This document shows positions 37,442 through 49,990 of a stretch of 64,000 nt of DNA, in pieces. The position numbers were made by a program, and so were the translations under genes. How positions within the stretch are numbered: the first letter of the stretch is position 1; the number at the start of each line of letters is the position of its first letter. Under the pieces are notes generated by a model. It made no database searches and was not told where the DNA came from. It saw nothing but the letters and a program-made list of their open reading frames with translations. Source of the DNA: Beroe forskalii (taxonomy: Eukaryota; Ctenophora; Nuda; Beroida; Beroidae). The DNA lies in NCBI GenBank assembly GCA_011033025.1, contig WFMF01000190.1, positions 1-64,000 on the forward strand, read 5' to 3'.

Positions 37442-39286
37442 TTACGAGATTTGCATTTTGAGTTGCTTGTTCTCTGCAGTAAGTCGTTGTACCTCCTGTT
37501 GTAATTTGGTCAAACCAACTTGACTTTTCTTGATGTTCTGGAGTCTGTATGCTGAAATTAAATGGTTTGAAATTCAAACTTGAATCAAATATAAAATTAC
37601 AAATATTAGATTTCCCAACTTTGAATCAAATTAAATTGAAGAATTCAAGATTGAACAGGTAACAGAGGCATGACACATTGACACAGTGTTTAAATAGCTA
37701 AATATCATGTCCAGTTGGGCACGGTTATAATCAGTTTGATTATCGTAAATATTTCGCTTATGGTTCAAACATGAAACAGAGTTGTGATGACATCATTATC
37801 ACACCTCAAACTGGTAAGTTTATGGGCTGTTAGTTTTCATTTAGCTAATTGCGGCGAGCATGATTGATGTTATTGGCTATTCACGGGTGGAACGACAGAC
37901 CAGTGACTCAAATACCCCCAGTAATGAAAGCAGACGCAAAATGGCAGATCATTAAGGATTTTCCATAATTCGATGACATCATTATACATAATTACAATAG
38001 ATTGTATTTGCACACACAATCTAGCTGCAGCAAGTTCGATTTCTTGGATAAATTATTAAGAGGACCGTTGGGGGCCAAGGTCAACTTCCGATAATTCTTT
38101 GATTCTGATGCTGATACTCTGATAGGGCAGAACACAGCTTTCAGTGGATTTTTTATCGCATGTGAAAAAATCTTCAGACCGTATCGAATAAATTTCAATC
38201 AAAAAACTTAATTTGGTGGTTAATGCACGGTAAAAGGCGTGTCAAAGGTCCATTGATCGTTGCCTTTTAAAATCATGCAAATCAGTGAGTATACGCAGAC
38301 TTGTATTAAATAGATACGTGTGATTGATCAAAATATGTATCCGAATTTGTATGATAACCATTAATAGTATCAATGACAGTTATTTAACTATTTCAATTTG
38401 ACCATTTAAGAGCTCCATTGAACCAGCTAGCGCTGAGAATCAAATTGCCATAGAGATTTGACAAGTAAGGTGGCTTGTCATTTAACTGGCATTTTAATCC
38501 AGAGAACTTGTTGCCCTGACAAGCAGCACCACGTTCGCTGACAAATTCATACTTTCATGTCGTAATGAATTACGAAACATTGACTGGTGTTCGAATATTT
38601 AAACATGCTGAATACTTGAATGCTTCTGTAGTGTGCTTCCAGAGAAAGCGAGAATGACTTGTCAGAACCAAATCTTATCGCCGATCAGCCTCTAACATCA
38701 ATCAGCGATATTAATTATCATCTGTGTTATCAATCATCCATTTTGCTCCAACAAATCACAACTTATCACCCATTAGTCGATCCTCCCTCGATCCTCCATA
38801 AAACAAAAGTACAAAGTTCTGGAGAAATCGCTATCATATAAATTACCTGTAAGGCGTTTTCGTTGCGTCTTCTGGAAGTCCAGAACTTTGAGAAGTTGCT
38901 TGTGCAACTTAGCCGCCACCTCCAGGGGATCCATGAAGAAGAGCTGGACATCGGGACTCATGTTAGGTTTGAGAGGGGTAATCATGCACTTGTTTTTACA
39001 CACCTGAGCAGAGGTGAGGAGTAATCGATTGATCCGCTCGTAAACGCAATCAGAAAACTTCGTAATATAAGTCGTCCGATCGTGCAATATTTCATACAGA
39101 GAGGTCTCCATTGCAAATGATGTTTCAAACTGTGCGATATCTGTATAACTAAACACTAACCAGGCAAGGTAGATTAGGTGCATTGTAACATTTGTTACAG
39201 AAGATGTGTCCGCAGCTCGTTAACAGGAACTTGTACTCCTTGGAAGGCGGGGAAAGGTAGCACCCGTTACAGTGAACCCAGTCCAT
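37442..39286 (-). CDS. RNF212: RNF212-like (ZIP3/Zip3 family) RING protein, 3 exons
   Basis: Exons in order are 39286-39161, 39003-38847 and 37551-37442, with matching phases and 130 aa. The RING reads CNGC near residue 6, SCGHIFCNKC, then across the first intron PCL|VCKNKC, the same spacing as vertebrate RNF212. It is followed by the family's DVQLFFMDP and LDFQKTQRKRL, then a predicted coiled coil (LTKLQQEVQRLTAENKQLK). RNF212/ZHP-3/Zip3 proteins are SUMO/ubiquitin E3-like factors that stabilise recombination intermediates and designate meiotic crossovers on the synaptonemal complex. The frame stops at TCGTAA, but CTC|gtaag at the same place is an excellent donor, so a longer isoform with a Ser-rich tail, as in the family (~300 aa), may exist. 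It lies about 0.6 kb downstream of DCST on the same strand. Confidence 0.82.
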
Positions 39287-39874
39287 GTAGCACTTGTCAC
39301 TCACGCGTCAGGGATAACGCGTCAGGGATCACGCGTTAGAAGGTCACGTGATAGAGAAAACCAAACTGGATTCGTCAAGTGCAGTGATTGGTAATTCGTT
39401 TACTGATGATGTGTACAATAACGTCGGACAGTGAGCAGGTCGTTCTTCAAGTGGTGTTGTCACGTTGGATCGCGGTACACTTCTTCATGTTCTGTCTCTG
39501 AATCGCTGTTACATCCTCAGTTAGTTAATTTAATATCTGTGGATGAAAAATCTAGAAAGATTTATCAATTTGATCAAAATATAGCATCCGGTATATACCA
39601 AGCAAATAGTGGAAGCAGCAACTTGCCAATACAAGGATGCCATTAAAAAGATCAAAGCAAAAACACATATTCTTCGTTATTCAATTTATTGTAAATTGAT
39701 TCTGGACATAAATAATACACAAGATATCATCATATGAAAATAAGGTCAATAAACCAATGAAATTTAGTTCATGACATGAGTTTAATACAGTGAAATATCA
39801 TTTGCATATATTTTAAATAACCATCTTCAGTATTAAATTTTAATGATTTAAAAAACATACGTTTCTTCCCCATT
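39287..39874. other. Spacer between DCST and RNF212
   Basis: This holds the DCST 3' UTR and the RNF212-like promoter, both read on the minus strand. A minus-strand AATAAA-like signal (tttatt on the plus strand) lies near 39680. No exon is seen. Confidence 0.5.
39303..39336. promoter_or_regulatory. Three ACGCGT boxes, 14 bases apart, just upstream of RNF212
   Basis: ACGCGT occurs at 39303, 39317 and 39331 in a 14-base tandem (acgcgtcagggata), 17-50 bases upstream of the RNF212-like ATG, with a CACGTG E-box at about 39345. The spacing and position suggest promoter or 5' UTR elements. Function is inferred only. Confidence 0.4.
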
Positions 39875-42800
39875 TTAATGATCATTTAGGTCAAGATTTC
39901 TCATATCGTCATTTATTTCCTCATTCTCTGCTTTATTCTGTTGCTCATCATCTGTCGAATCAGCCAATGACTCATCGATAGGAGTATGGTACCTGAGGTC
40001 AGTACCGAGCAAGTTGCTACTCCCATTGCTTTCGTTGCTTTGTACTTGCATCACTTCCAGGGTGTTGCTTTCAAACGATGCTGCGTTGCTTTTTAACGAT
40101 GCGTTGCTCCGCGAGACATCATTCCACAGCCCAGTGTTGCTTTGAAACGATGAGTTGCTCTGTAACGCTGTGTCACTTTTCAGTGATTTATTGCTTAGCA
40201 ATGCAGAGTTATTTGTGAAAGATGCATCACTCTGCGAATCTGTGTTGATGTTGGAAAGTAAGTTGCTTTGTACTTGCATCACTTCCAGGGTGTTGCTTTC
40301 ATGCGAGGCTGTGTTTCTTTTTAATGATGCGTTGCTCTGTAACGCAGTGTCACTTTTCACTGACGAAGTGCTCTTCGCGTCAACGTTGCATGACGATGCC
40401 ATTTCATTGAGCGATGTACTGCTCTTCAGAGATGTACTGCTCTGTAATACAATGTTGCTCCGCGAGACATCATTCCACAACCTAGTGTTGCTTTGAAACG
40501 ATACATCGCCCTGCAAATCTGTGGAGGTCCTTGAAAATGCATTGCTCTGTACTTGTATCACTTCCGCAGCGTTTCTTTCAAACGATGCATTACCGTTCCA
40601 TATAGTGTTGCTGTTATCAAGCAATGATGCGTTGTGTAATTGCAATGCTCTCTCGCTACCAAGCGCTGTGTCACTATCCGACGATGTGTCGTGTTCCGAC
40701 ACTTTGCAACTTTCCATGAGAAGAACACGTTCCTCTTCGCCATCAGACGAATCGTCGTCATCAGCGTCATCTACTTCACATGCTTTTTTAGTTGTTGTTT
40801 TGCAAAACGGACACTTTTCATGGGCGTCTAGCCAGCAAAATTTACAAAGCATGATGTCGAACCCTGAAAAATGGAAAAGTTGATATTCAAGAGGATTATG
40901 GTATCAAAGCCCAAAACAAAATGAACATGAAAGTTGTTTCAAAAACTCAATAGATCATTGCCAAAAGTATGAAAGCATGATAAATAATGTGTTCATATAG
41001 ATATAAGAAGGGGTAATTTATTTTCAAGGTACAGGAGCGGCATCTCACCATTGGAGAGGCAGGAGCCGCAGATGTTGCCTTGCTCTTTGAAGGAACAAAT
41101 AACGCACGTCATGGGGAATATCCGATGGAAAATCCTCTTAAAGATCGTTCTACGGGGCAAGAAGGCTTTTTTGTCTTCTATCTGAGTCAGGTTTTGAGGT
41201 TGATATTTCAAATTATTGTTTGCTGGACGGAGAAATATCGAAGTGCAGCAAGTATTTTAAAAGTTCAAATAGTAGAATGCAGTTATTCTCACCATCGTCT
41301 GGAAGAAGTCTATTCTGCGTTGTTTTAGGAACCTGTAAAGCCACTTGACTCTCTTCTGTTCCCTCTCGGGAAACTGCCAAGCACAAACCGCCCTCACGGC
41401 ACGATTTGAGTAAACCTATAGTATACTCTATAGAATAGAATATTTTGACTTAAAATCAACTCAAATATTAAATAAATTTCACTTAAGTATATCCCTATAC
41501 TATAATAGTGGACGGCAAGGAATTCGGGGAGAACTATAGAGGGGGGGTGTCACTGTCCCAATTGTCCCAAATTTTTCCCTGTCCCAATTTATTTATTTTT
41601 GAGTTTGGGACTGGTTTTTGGGACAACTGGGACATTTGGGACAATTGGGACAAACAAAAAGTTGAAAAAATGAGTCATTTTTCATTTTTTACATTGATAC
41701 AAGTTTTTCTATCATTGACTCATTGACATGAAAGTTATATTCATACTACTATACTAAATACATATTTTGGTTGTGTTTGTTTGCTGTGGTTAAGTGTTCC
41801 CACGTCCCTAGCCAAAAAACACAACTTTTTGGGCTCCAGTTGTCTCTTTTGTTGCTTTTGTCCCAATTGTCCCAAATGTCCCATTTGTCCCAAATGTCCC
41901 ATTTGTCCCAGTCTGCATTCACTTTTTTGAGTCCCATTTGTTCCATTTTCTCTGTCCCATTTGTCCCAATTGTCTCATTTGTCCCAAATGTTCCAATTGT
42001 CCCAGTCCACATTCACTTTTTTGAGTCCCATTTGTTCCATTTTTACTGTCCCATTTGTCCCAAATCACAAATGTCCCTTTCCCAATCCACTTTTTCTTGA
42101 GTTTGGGACAATTGGGACAGTGACACCCCCCCCCTATAGAGTGAGAAGAGCTTTTGATTTGTTCACTTTAAGTCTTTTGACTAGGTGGTAACACCACCAA
42201 AACCGTTGGACGGTTGGTCTAGTAACCCCCCGCTGGTTTGGATGTGATCAGCCCATTTTGTCTTTTTCAGGTTCCGTTGTCACATCCAAACCCGCGGGGG
42301 GTTACTAGACCAACCGTCCAACGGTTTTGGTGGTGATATTTTGACAGATGTATGTAGTTTGAACCCATGTTACTTGCCCAAAGGCAGTTTGGTCCCACGT
42401 TACTTGCCCTCACGTAGTCTGAACTCACGTAAATAGCCCACACGCTAGCCGAACCCACGTTACTTACCCTGATAAAGTCCAAAACTACGTTATTCTAACT
42501 TGAACTTACTAGAATTGATATATTTCTTAATTTCTACAAATCGTCCACGCGAACTCACGTGCTTAAATATAGCAACAAGATCTAATTTCACGTACATAAG
42601 TCGTATTTGAACTTATTTCAACGTAACCAAGTCGAAAATCCCGTGTAAATATCAATTTCTTCAAATCTCCTAATTTCTACGAAACGTCCGTGTGTACTCA
42701 CGTGCTGAAATATGGCAACCAGATCTAATTTCACGTGCATTTGTCGTATTTAAACTCATTTCAACATAATCAAGTCGAAAATCCAGTGTAGACATCAATT

Positions 42801-45800
42801 TCTTTAAACCCCCTAATTTCTACAAAACGTCCGTGTGTACTCACGTGTTGAAGTATAGCATATGCATCTTATTTCATGTGCATTAGTCGTATTTGAACTC
42901 ATTTCAACGTAATCAAGTCGAAAATCCCGTGTAAATATCAATTTCTTTAAATCCCCTAATTTCTACAAAACGTCCGCGTGAACTCACGTGCTCCACTAGT
43001 TCATCGTATATTTCCCATCCCTATTCACTGTGAGACATAGAAAAACCATTATCAGTAGACCATCGTATCACAGAATAGGATTACAGTACAATTTTTCGTC
43101 ATAAACGTAATTTCAATCAATTTGCAGTTCAATTTTTAGAAGCCTCCCACGACAACAATCTTCGACCGATCGCCCTGAAACTCGTTTTATAGCTAAATCT
43201 TAAGGTTTTAAAAGCAGCATATCAAAGTAAAACATAATCCGATGAAAACTATTTGAGTTAGAGATGTCCAAAGTAGCGCAAAATAGCGTTCTATCGCAAA
43301 ATACGCTATTTTAGTGGTTTTACGCGATTTTGATGACGTCATCACAGCACCCAAATAGGCTCAAACCAACTTCCAATATAGCCTATAAGACAATTCCACC
43401 TTAGTACAACATACTTTGACAGGTCTCATCTCAAGATAAGTTGCAGTTCTTGACACCTCACTCATTTAACTTTTGTCCTATAATTTGGAAATCGATTTTT
43501 CACCGAACCTTAGAAAATCGCGTATATCTCAATGAAAAATCGAGATAGCCCAATAATCCGTATGATTTTCTGAAAGCTCTTTAAATTTGCTAAAAATTAT
43601 TCCGAAAAATCAGACCGCTATCTCCTTTCCTTCTTGGTGAAAAATGCGCTCGAAAGTAGCCTATTTTCGCTAAAAAAGAAACAAAATTTCGCTAAGTTGA
43701 TGACGTCATAGTGACCTGAAAATGACGTCACCAGAACTTCTCTTATAGCCTATAACATTTTCCCATCTTAGATCAACAAAACCTGACCTCGATCATGGCT
43801 CTACCGTTTCCCGTTCTTGAGATCTCGGCTTTCCAAATTTGCTCCCAATTATCATGATATTATTATTATTAATCTTATACTATCACCCTGTGACACTCAA
43901 ATCTCTAACTTATACCCCTGGCCAGTTTTCTTTTTACCGCGGGGGGTTACCGCCCTGGCCAGGGCGGGAACTGGTGCAAAGTAAACAAGGATGTTCTTTT
44001 ATTCTCGTTAATAAAGCAGCGCAGTAAAGAAACCGTTGTGTATCTTGCACCAATATTTCTACCACAAAATATTTTAAAATATCTATAAGTATAATAATGA
44101 CATTAAAATTCGAATAAATTACAATTATATAATATCGTCACCTCGAACACAGCAATGATCAAGATTAGGAAGATGAGACAAGCAATGTAATTGATGGTTG
44201 CTATGTTCGGCGGTAGAGCGTTAGGCAGACACTGATTGTTCTCCTGAAATCGATTATTTGATACTGTAGATAAATCCTAATTTGAGATAAAACTGGTTCA
44301 TTAATTTCTATTCCGAATCCTATCTAAGTAACCTTGAATCTCCTTATCAACATCAAATCAAGAATAAATGAAGTACAAGACGATTAAACATCAATCAATA
44401 AAAGATAATTCATATTTAATAACCGTTTGATGGTAATCCAAAGTCTCAAACTGAATGAATGTTCATTGTTCAAGGATTGAAACAAGTTTTTCAATTGTTT
44501 ACAATTATTTTTCGATTGCTGATAAAGAAACAGAAGAAAATCGGTAAAAATACTTCATAACAATTGGCGCATGCGAGGAGCATCGTTAATTAATGCTTTA
44601 ATGGTTGTAAATCTCAAAACCATTTAATGCCCCCTTTCAGCGTGTAACTTCTTACCTGAATAAAAGTTAGATTGTTGTACTCGTTGACTTGCGGTATTGT
44701 GTCAAGAGCAGGTTTTGCCCACTTCCCACCCTTAGTCTCAAACTTTACTCCCACCCTTAAGTAAGTCTCGTAGATGGTGTACCCTGATCATGAGATATGG
44801 AAGTGATTCCAGATTAATTGATTATCAGCGGTAGTTTGAACTGCAACAAACAGACCTATGATAGTCTCTTAGACCGTATAATAGTCTCTTACCCTAATTT
44901 TTAAATGTAACCCTTGTATATGGGACTCTGGAGGGTGAGGGACTGTTAGCTTGATAGCTGGAAGTTTCAAAAGGCCGCGCACAAAAAACAGGCGAGAACT
45001 GGAATTGATTAGAATTTCTGTTACGTATTACTGTATAAGCAATACTGAAAAGGGGAAAATCTGTACCTAAAGTATGAGGGTAATTGAGATAATATAGTAA
45101 CACCTAAAAACCTAAAGAAACCTGTTAATGTATCATCAATTCAGGTTTAAGTCCGATGGAATCAAGCAAACCTGTATCGGCTATATCCTCCAATATACCA
45201 TACATCTGGAAGTCTAGGAAGATAATGAATATGAACATCAAGGAGAAGATTATCTGTTTAACCACAGCAATGATGGCAAGCTGAAGTTCCTCCCCCGACA
45301 AGCACTTCTGATTACCATGCCTTATCATTTGCTAGAAATAGGAGAAAAACTGTGTCAAAGAAAATAAGACTAGGTACTATCAATAAAAATCCCGTCCAAT
45401 AAAACATGATTGCAAAAAGTTTCCAATTATCATAGTTTATAACAGTATATAATCGTCAATGTTCTAAGCCAGAAAAATCTATAGCAGCATACCTGCATGT
45501 AGATGGGCAGTGGGAAGACCCGATGTTCCTTGGGTAGACTGGCATCCAAATCTACCAAGCTTTTTGTCACAACATTGTTTAGATAAGAGTCTTTGGTGAG
45601 GTATTTGATCTGGGGGTAATTTTGTAAAAAAGAGGCAGATTTAAAAAATGATTTTGTTGATGATTCATCAAGAAAATGATGAAAGTGTGTAGACAAGAAG
45701 CTAAGAAACTTCATTTAATGGAAATGAACGAAAAGTAAATATTAACTGTTAGGGTATTAATTGAAGCACTTCGATAATATCAGAATGCGACGAAAAAAAA

Positions 45801-48800
45801 ACTTTATTCTTCCTAAACATTTCCTTGAATATTAACACTATTTCCTGAAGTATTTCAGGCTTTGAAATGGGAGGATTCAATATACGATAGAAAAAGAATA
45901 CCTGATGTATTATTGCATTGAAAAGTACACGTGCCAACAGAATGAACGAAATCCAACTCATTGCTGAAGACATAAATGCTCCAAACGATTTTACATTTTC
46001 TGTCGTCTTTGTAAACCTAAAATTGAGAATTTACTAATTTATTGATTATTCAGAGGATCAAATACCATATCCAGGAAAACTGAGATAGGTACCTACGTGA
46101 AAAATAAAGTAATTAATTTAAAACGTGTTCGTCACAATTGGAATAGACAGAAAAGTGGTGAAGTATTAAGATAGATCATGCAATCATATAAAAACCCCTC
46201 GATGAGGTTCGTAGAGTTGACTTTGACACTGCTGTTCGTCGACATAGTCACATTTGGCTTCTTGTGTTGCTCATTTAACCCAGAAACAGAATCAGCAACG
46301 TTCTATGTACAGGTGAAATATTTGAAAAACAGAGAGCTTCAAGTGTAAGTGTTCCATGGGATGGACTGGAAGTCAATAGAGTAAAATACAATTTCAAAAT
46401 TATAGTGTACTGCTATAGCAATAGTGGTGCATTATATATATTCCAATTTATACCTAATGGTACATAGGCTCATAGGTAAGTCAATCATATCCTGACCTGA
46501 GTGAGTTTTTGATTTGCATGATCAGTAGGTTCTTCCCCCTCACGATCATCTAAGTCGTCATCTTTTTCGCATTGAGATTTATCATCCTTCATTTGTTCAC
46601 AATCATCTTTATCTGATTTATAACCAGCAGCACATTCGTTAGTAGGTCCATCTGAAAATAGGTACAGGAATATGGATGTTCATGGAAGTTTACTAAGGTA
46701 ACCTCGATAACGCTGCCTGTGTTTAAATTGGACGTTTTGAATGAAATTTGGTGGTTTTAAGCCTGTATAACTACCTATAACTGTATGGAATGCGCTTTTG
46801 AGCCGAAAGCTCTAAAATTGTATCAATAAAATATTGTAATGAGGGAGTTTCAATGTCCCACCCAAGTAAATTGTTCCCAATTTACTTCTTTAGACCAAAA
46901 CGACAAAATGTGGTTGAATAAATCTCGCCCAATTTATTCAATATATTGAATTCTGAAATAAGAATTCACTGGTTGAATTGGACTAGGGTTCAATGGATAA
47001 GATTTGTGAAAATTTTGGCCTCTATATTGCTTATAATCATTTGTTTGACTGCTCAATTGCAATGTAATTATTCTCATCAAGCGAAGGTTAAAATTGATCT
47101 TACCAGCATTGAGTTTACATTGCTCAGATCTTGTCTTTTTTATATTCTCAGGCGATGTGTGTCCATCATTATCTTCCTCTCTCATCTTATCAACAATTTC
47201 CATGTTGGCAAATTCTTCTAATTCCATTCCACTTTTATTGAGGGCATTTGATGTGGAAATCATTGATTCCTGGGGACTTGTGTTTGTCTTAAATGCTTAA
47301 ATGGGCACCTACACAGGGGCTATCTAGCCACAACTGGTCCTTAGTTAACTGATGTGTAAACACTTATAACTGGTCCTTATTTAACTGGTCCTTGGTGTCG
47401 AAAATATGTATAATTTCAGATACAATAAGATTCGTTTTAATCAGCCATTTTACCAAAATAACCTTATTATTGAACCATTGTAACAGGCCCTTTTGACCAA
47501 ACCTATTATTTTGGTGTCATGAAAATATGTATAATTTCAGATAAATAGGTACCTCAGTCAAGGCGTGTTCTGTTTTCATTTTATTTGTTCTACCGTACGC
47601 CTTTTTTTATTTTAAAACAATTTTAAGCCAGATTCTGTAAATCAGATCAGAAGCTAAGCTGACATCAAAGATGTTATTTCACCCAAATAATTGGCCTTTT
47701 ATCTTAAGGGAGGCCAGGCCGAAGGGGTCTCAGGTCTGATAAAGTGATAATTTGAAAACTGTGATTTTGAATAGGTACAAGTCGGCCAGGAAAGACAGGA
47801 CATGTATGATGTACCAACATTTTGATGGTAATAACTGAAGCACCTATTAACTTGAACTTTCAATGCTCTGTGTATCTGACTGGACTGTTTCAAGTTTGAA
47901 GTTAATAAGTAGGTAACACAGTTACTGCCCCAGATAAGTAAAATTTTTTGTTCAAGTTCTTTTGTTTTCCTTGCCTAACTAATAAGCCATGTAAATTATG
48001 AAGACAATGACCTTGAAAGGTTATTGATGATAAAATATAACCTTCAAGAAGCTACAACTCAATTTCAGTGTTGAAAGTTGAAAGGATTCTCTACAATCTA
48101 GTAGGGAAATGTTTTTTCAATGATGAATAAGGTAGTCTATATGGATTTGAAAAATAATGGGTAAAGTGAGATCTCAAACCATTTGCTTCTGAAATAGTTC
48201 TGTTGTTTTGTAAGCAGTCTCATTAGCTTGTTCAATCATGATTCTTGTCGAACAATCTACACTTTCTCCAAGTAAAACAATGTTCTGAAGAAGGTTTTGA
48301 AGAGGTCCAGAAACCACAAGACTGATGATTAGAGCCCTGACAAGGGATCTTCCAACACCAGACAGTAGAACTGGTGGCATTAAAGAAATTGCACATCGAG
48401 CTTTTCGGGACAACAAAGCAGTTATTCCAATAACAATCGAGGAGAAAACTGATATGAGCAGATGTTCCAACCTGTATTTATAAGGAGTGTTGGTTATTGG
48501 TATAATAGCTTATTAGCTGAAACTTTAAATTTTGGTTATATCATTTCATCATTTGCGCTTCAATAATTATTGTTGAAGCCATGAAAGATGCAAAGATAAG
48601 TGAACAAGAGACAACATGATCATAGTCCAACTTCATATAATTACTAAGTACAATGTACCTACTCATATTCCATGTAAAAGACCCAAATACACTTGATGTA
48701 ATCAACTTGATCTATAAAGTATATACTCACCAATCAATACCAAAATTTTCCTTGCCACTGTAAAGTGTGTACCAAATGGCCACACCACATGCAGAGCTAG

Positions 48801-48924
48801 CGAAGGCAACATATATGGATTTGGTAATATTAAGAGCACCATCCTCTTTTGCTTCAGAAAAGATGTCCAAATCTGATAGTTCATCATATAATGGTTCATC
48901 AGAAATAACCTTATTCATTTGCAT
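39875..48924 (-). CDS. DC-STAMP domain protein (DCST1/DCST2, sneaky, SPE-42 family), 13 exons, complete
   Basis: Exons in order are 48924-48731, 48471-48180, 47269-47104, 46651-46497, 46302-46136, 46016-45902, 45609-45493, 45331-45172, 44783-44656, 44243-44142, 41415-41293, 41181-41049 and 40863-39875. Every phase matches; 947 codons with no break. It is a multi-pass membrane protein: TM helices near residues 27-50 and 65-85, then the GRSLVRALIISLVVSGPLQN motif, an acidic insert (~215-268), a glycosylatable loop (NVT, NSS, NST), WISFILLARVLFNAI, KYLTKDSYLNN, and a final TM followed by VYSNRAVRAVCAWQFPERE, typical of DCST proteins. A C4C4 RING occupies residues 599-638: CVIC-x8-CGSC-x9-CKFC-x7-CPFC. 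A 308-residue Ser/Asn-rich tail follows, made of hexapeptide repeats. DCST1/2, fly sneaky and worm SPE-42/SPE-49 are sperm membrane proteins required for fertilisation. Intron 10 (2.7 kb) carries MITEs and a satellite. Confidence 0.88.
41534..42139. mobile_element. ~606-bp MITE with GTCCCA-rich inverted ends
   Basis: The left end ctatagagggggggtgtcac plus tgtcccaattgtcccaaa is repeated inverted at the right end (42101-42139). The interior is saturated with tgtccca/tgggaca words arranged as two opposed arrays (tgggacaa-type around 41610-41650, tgtcccaa-type 41858-42065). No transposase. It lies in DCST intron 10. Long frames through it are artefacts of the repeat. Confidence 0.8.
42192..42335. 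mobile_element. Foldback hairpin element
   Basis: Arms of ~55 bases (42192-42247 and 42280-42335, starting caccaccaaaaccgttggac) are nearly perfect complements around a ~33-base loop. The interior carries a run of C/G next to a tctagtaac word. It is in DCST intron 10, directly right of the GTCCCA element. Confidence 0.85.
42355..42995 (+). repeat. Satellite: ~33-base and ~142-base tandem units
   Basis: From 42355 to 42475 a ~32-36-base unit with acccacgttacttgccc repeats about four times. From about 42540 a ~142-base unit (landmark cgtccacgcgaactcacgtg at 42542, 42686, 42827 and 42971; each also contains gtcgtatttgaactcatttc) repeats just over three times. Both units share the core gaactcacgt, so the longer unit may have grown from the shorter. 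Confidence 0.8.
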
Positions 48925-49254
48925 CTTAATTGAATTTAATTGAACAATTTTACAAAATATTCAAAGGAATTACAATTTGTCAGCTGTATTGCAAGAAGAT
49001 TGTGTTTATTTTTTGAATAATATATATAATATAAAGATTTTGCCAAAAAGCAACTCAATTGGGCAAAAGTAGGGGGTCATTGGTATACTTTCATATGACC
49101 AAAAATTCTTTCATCAAACTTAATCATTCTAGCATGTACCCTAACTAAGGTATTGTACATCAAAGTTGTTTAAAAACCCATACAAACACAGATCAGCAGA
49201 TCCCGTTGCATGACAGACTGCTGATTCAAAACTTAATAGCAGGTTAATGACATA

Positions 49255-49990
49255 ATGTCATTAACTCTTTCACACTGTCTTCTCAACATTGTTTACAATT
49301 CCACTTCTGATGAAATGTTGCTTGTTAGGCTCATCAGCCTTCTTCCTCTTCAACTCAGCAACAAGAGTCCTGTGTACAAGCCTCTGATCATAGGACCTGT
49401 CAGGAGTCAGGAAAACACTCTTATACTAGTCCTTCTCACTGAGTAGGGGGACTCAGGAATGAACTACAAAACTATCAAGGAACTGGTCAAGGCAACATTA
49501 ACATGACTTTGTCTATCATCCTTAGCCTTGCCCACTCCAAACACTCCATCTTTGGTTTTTCTCTAATCACTTCCATGATGCTACATATCTTTGCATTGAG
49601 GTCCTCCCTCTGCCAGACAACATGGCAAATACCATGATGTTTTGCCTCCTGTCCTCCTCCTCCACAACATTCTTAACCACAGACACGATGCTGATTGCTG
49701 GCTGGTGTCACTGATATCTGCTCCTGTAGTCCTGACTTCACAACGAAGCTGTAGCTTTTAAACTCCACTTTGACTGTTTCCTGGACAGAAGACTTCACAC
49801 ATGATGTGACTGCACATAACTGTTTATCTTCAAACTCCAGCAACTGCTTCTGAAGCTGTACCACATACTCCTGAGACTCAATCAGCTTCCTTCCTAGCAC
49901 AACCATATCATCAGAGATTTGGCTGAAGGGAGAAGTCTTTAATGACTCATCATGCTTTACCTGCATATTGTGATTCTCCTCATCCAAACC
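49255..49990 (-). mobile_element. Degraded non-LTR retrotransposon ORF1 fragment
   Basis: The minus strand encodes a coiled-coil-like segment (about 49987-49680, ESQEYVVQLQKQLLEFEDKQ), then EEEDRRQNIMVF, typical of LINE ORF1 RNA-binding proteins. After frame changes come SVFLTPDRSYDQRLVHRTLV and KADEPNKQHFIRSGIV, the conserved C-terminal part of such ORF1s. Several frame changes and stops show that it is decayed. No reverse transcriptase is present in the window. Confidence 0.65.

Noticed and set aside
40155..40883. Plus-strand frames of 113-120 codons opposite the DCST tail
   Set aside because: Antisense shadows of the Ser/Asn repeat exon.
41749..42191. Frames rich in VPxVP or WDxWD repeats
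   Set aside because: Translations of the GTCCCA-rich MITE.
46202..46348. Plus-strand frame starting MRFVELTLTLLF that looks like a signal peptide
   Set aside because: The same bases form DCST exon 5 on the minus strand with fitting splice sites and phases; the plus-strand hydrophobicity is a shadow.
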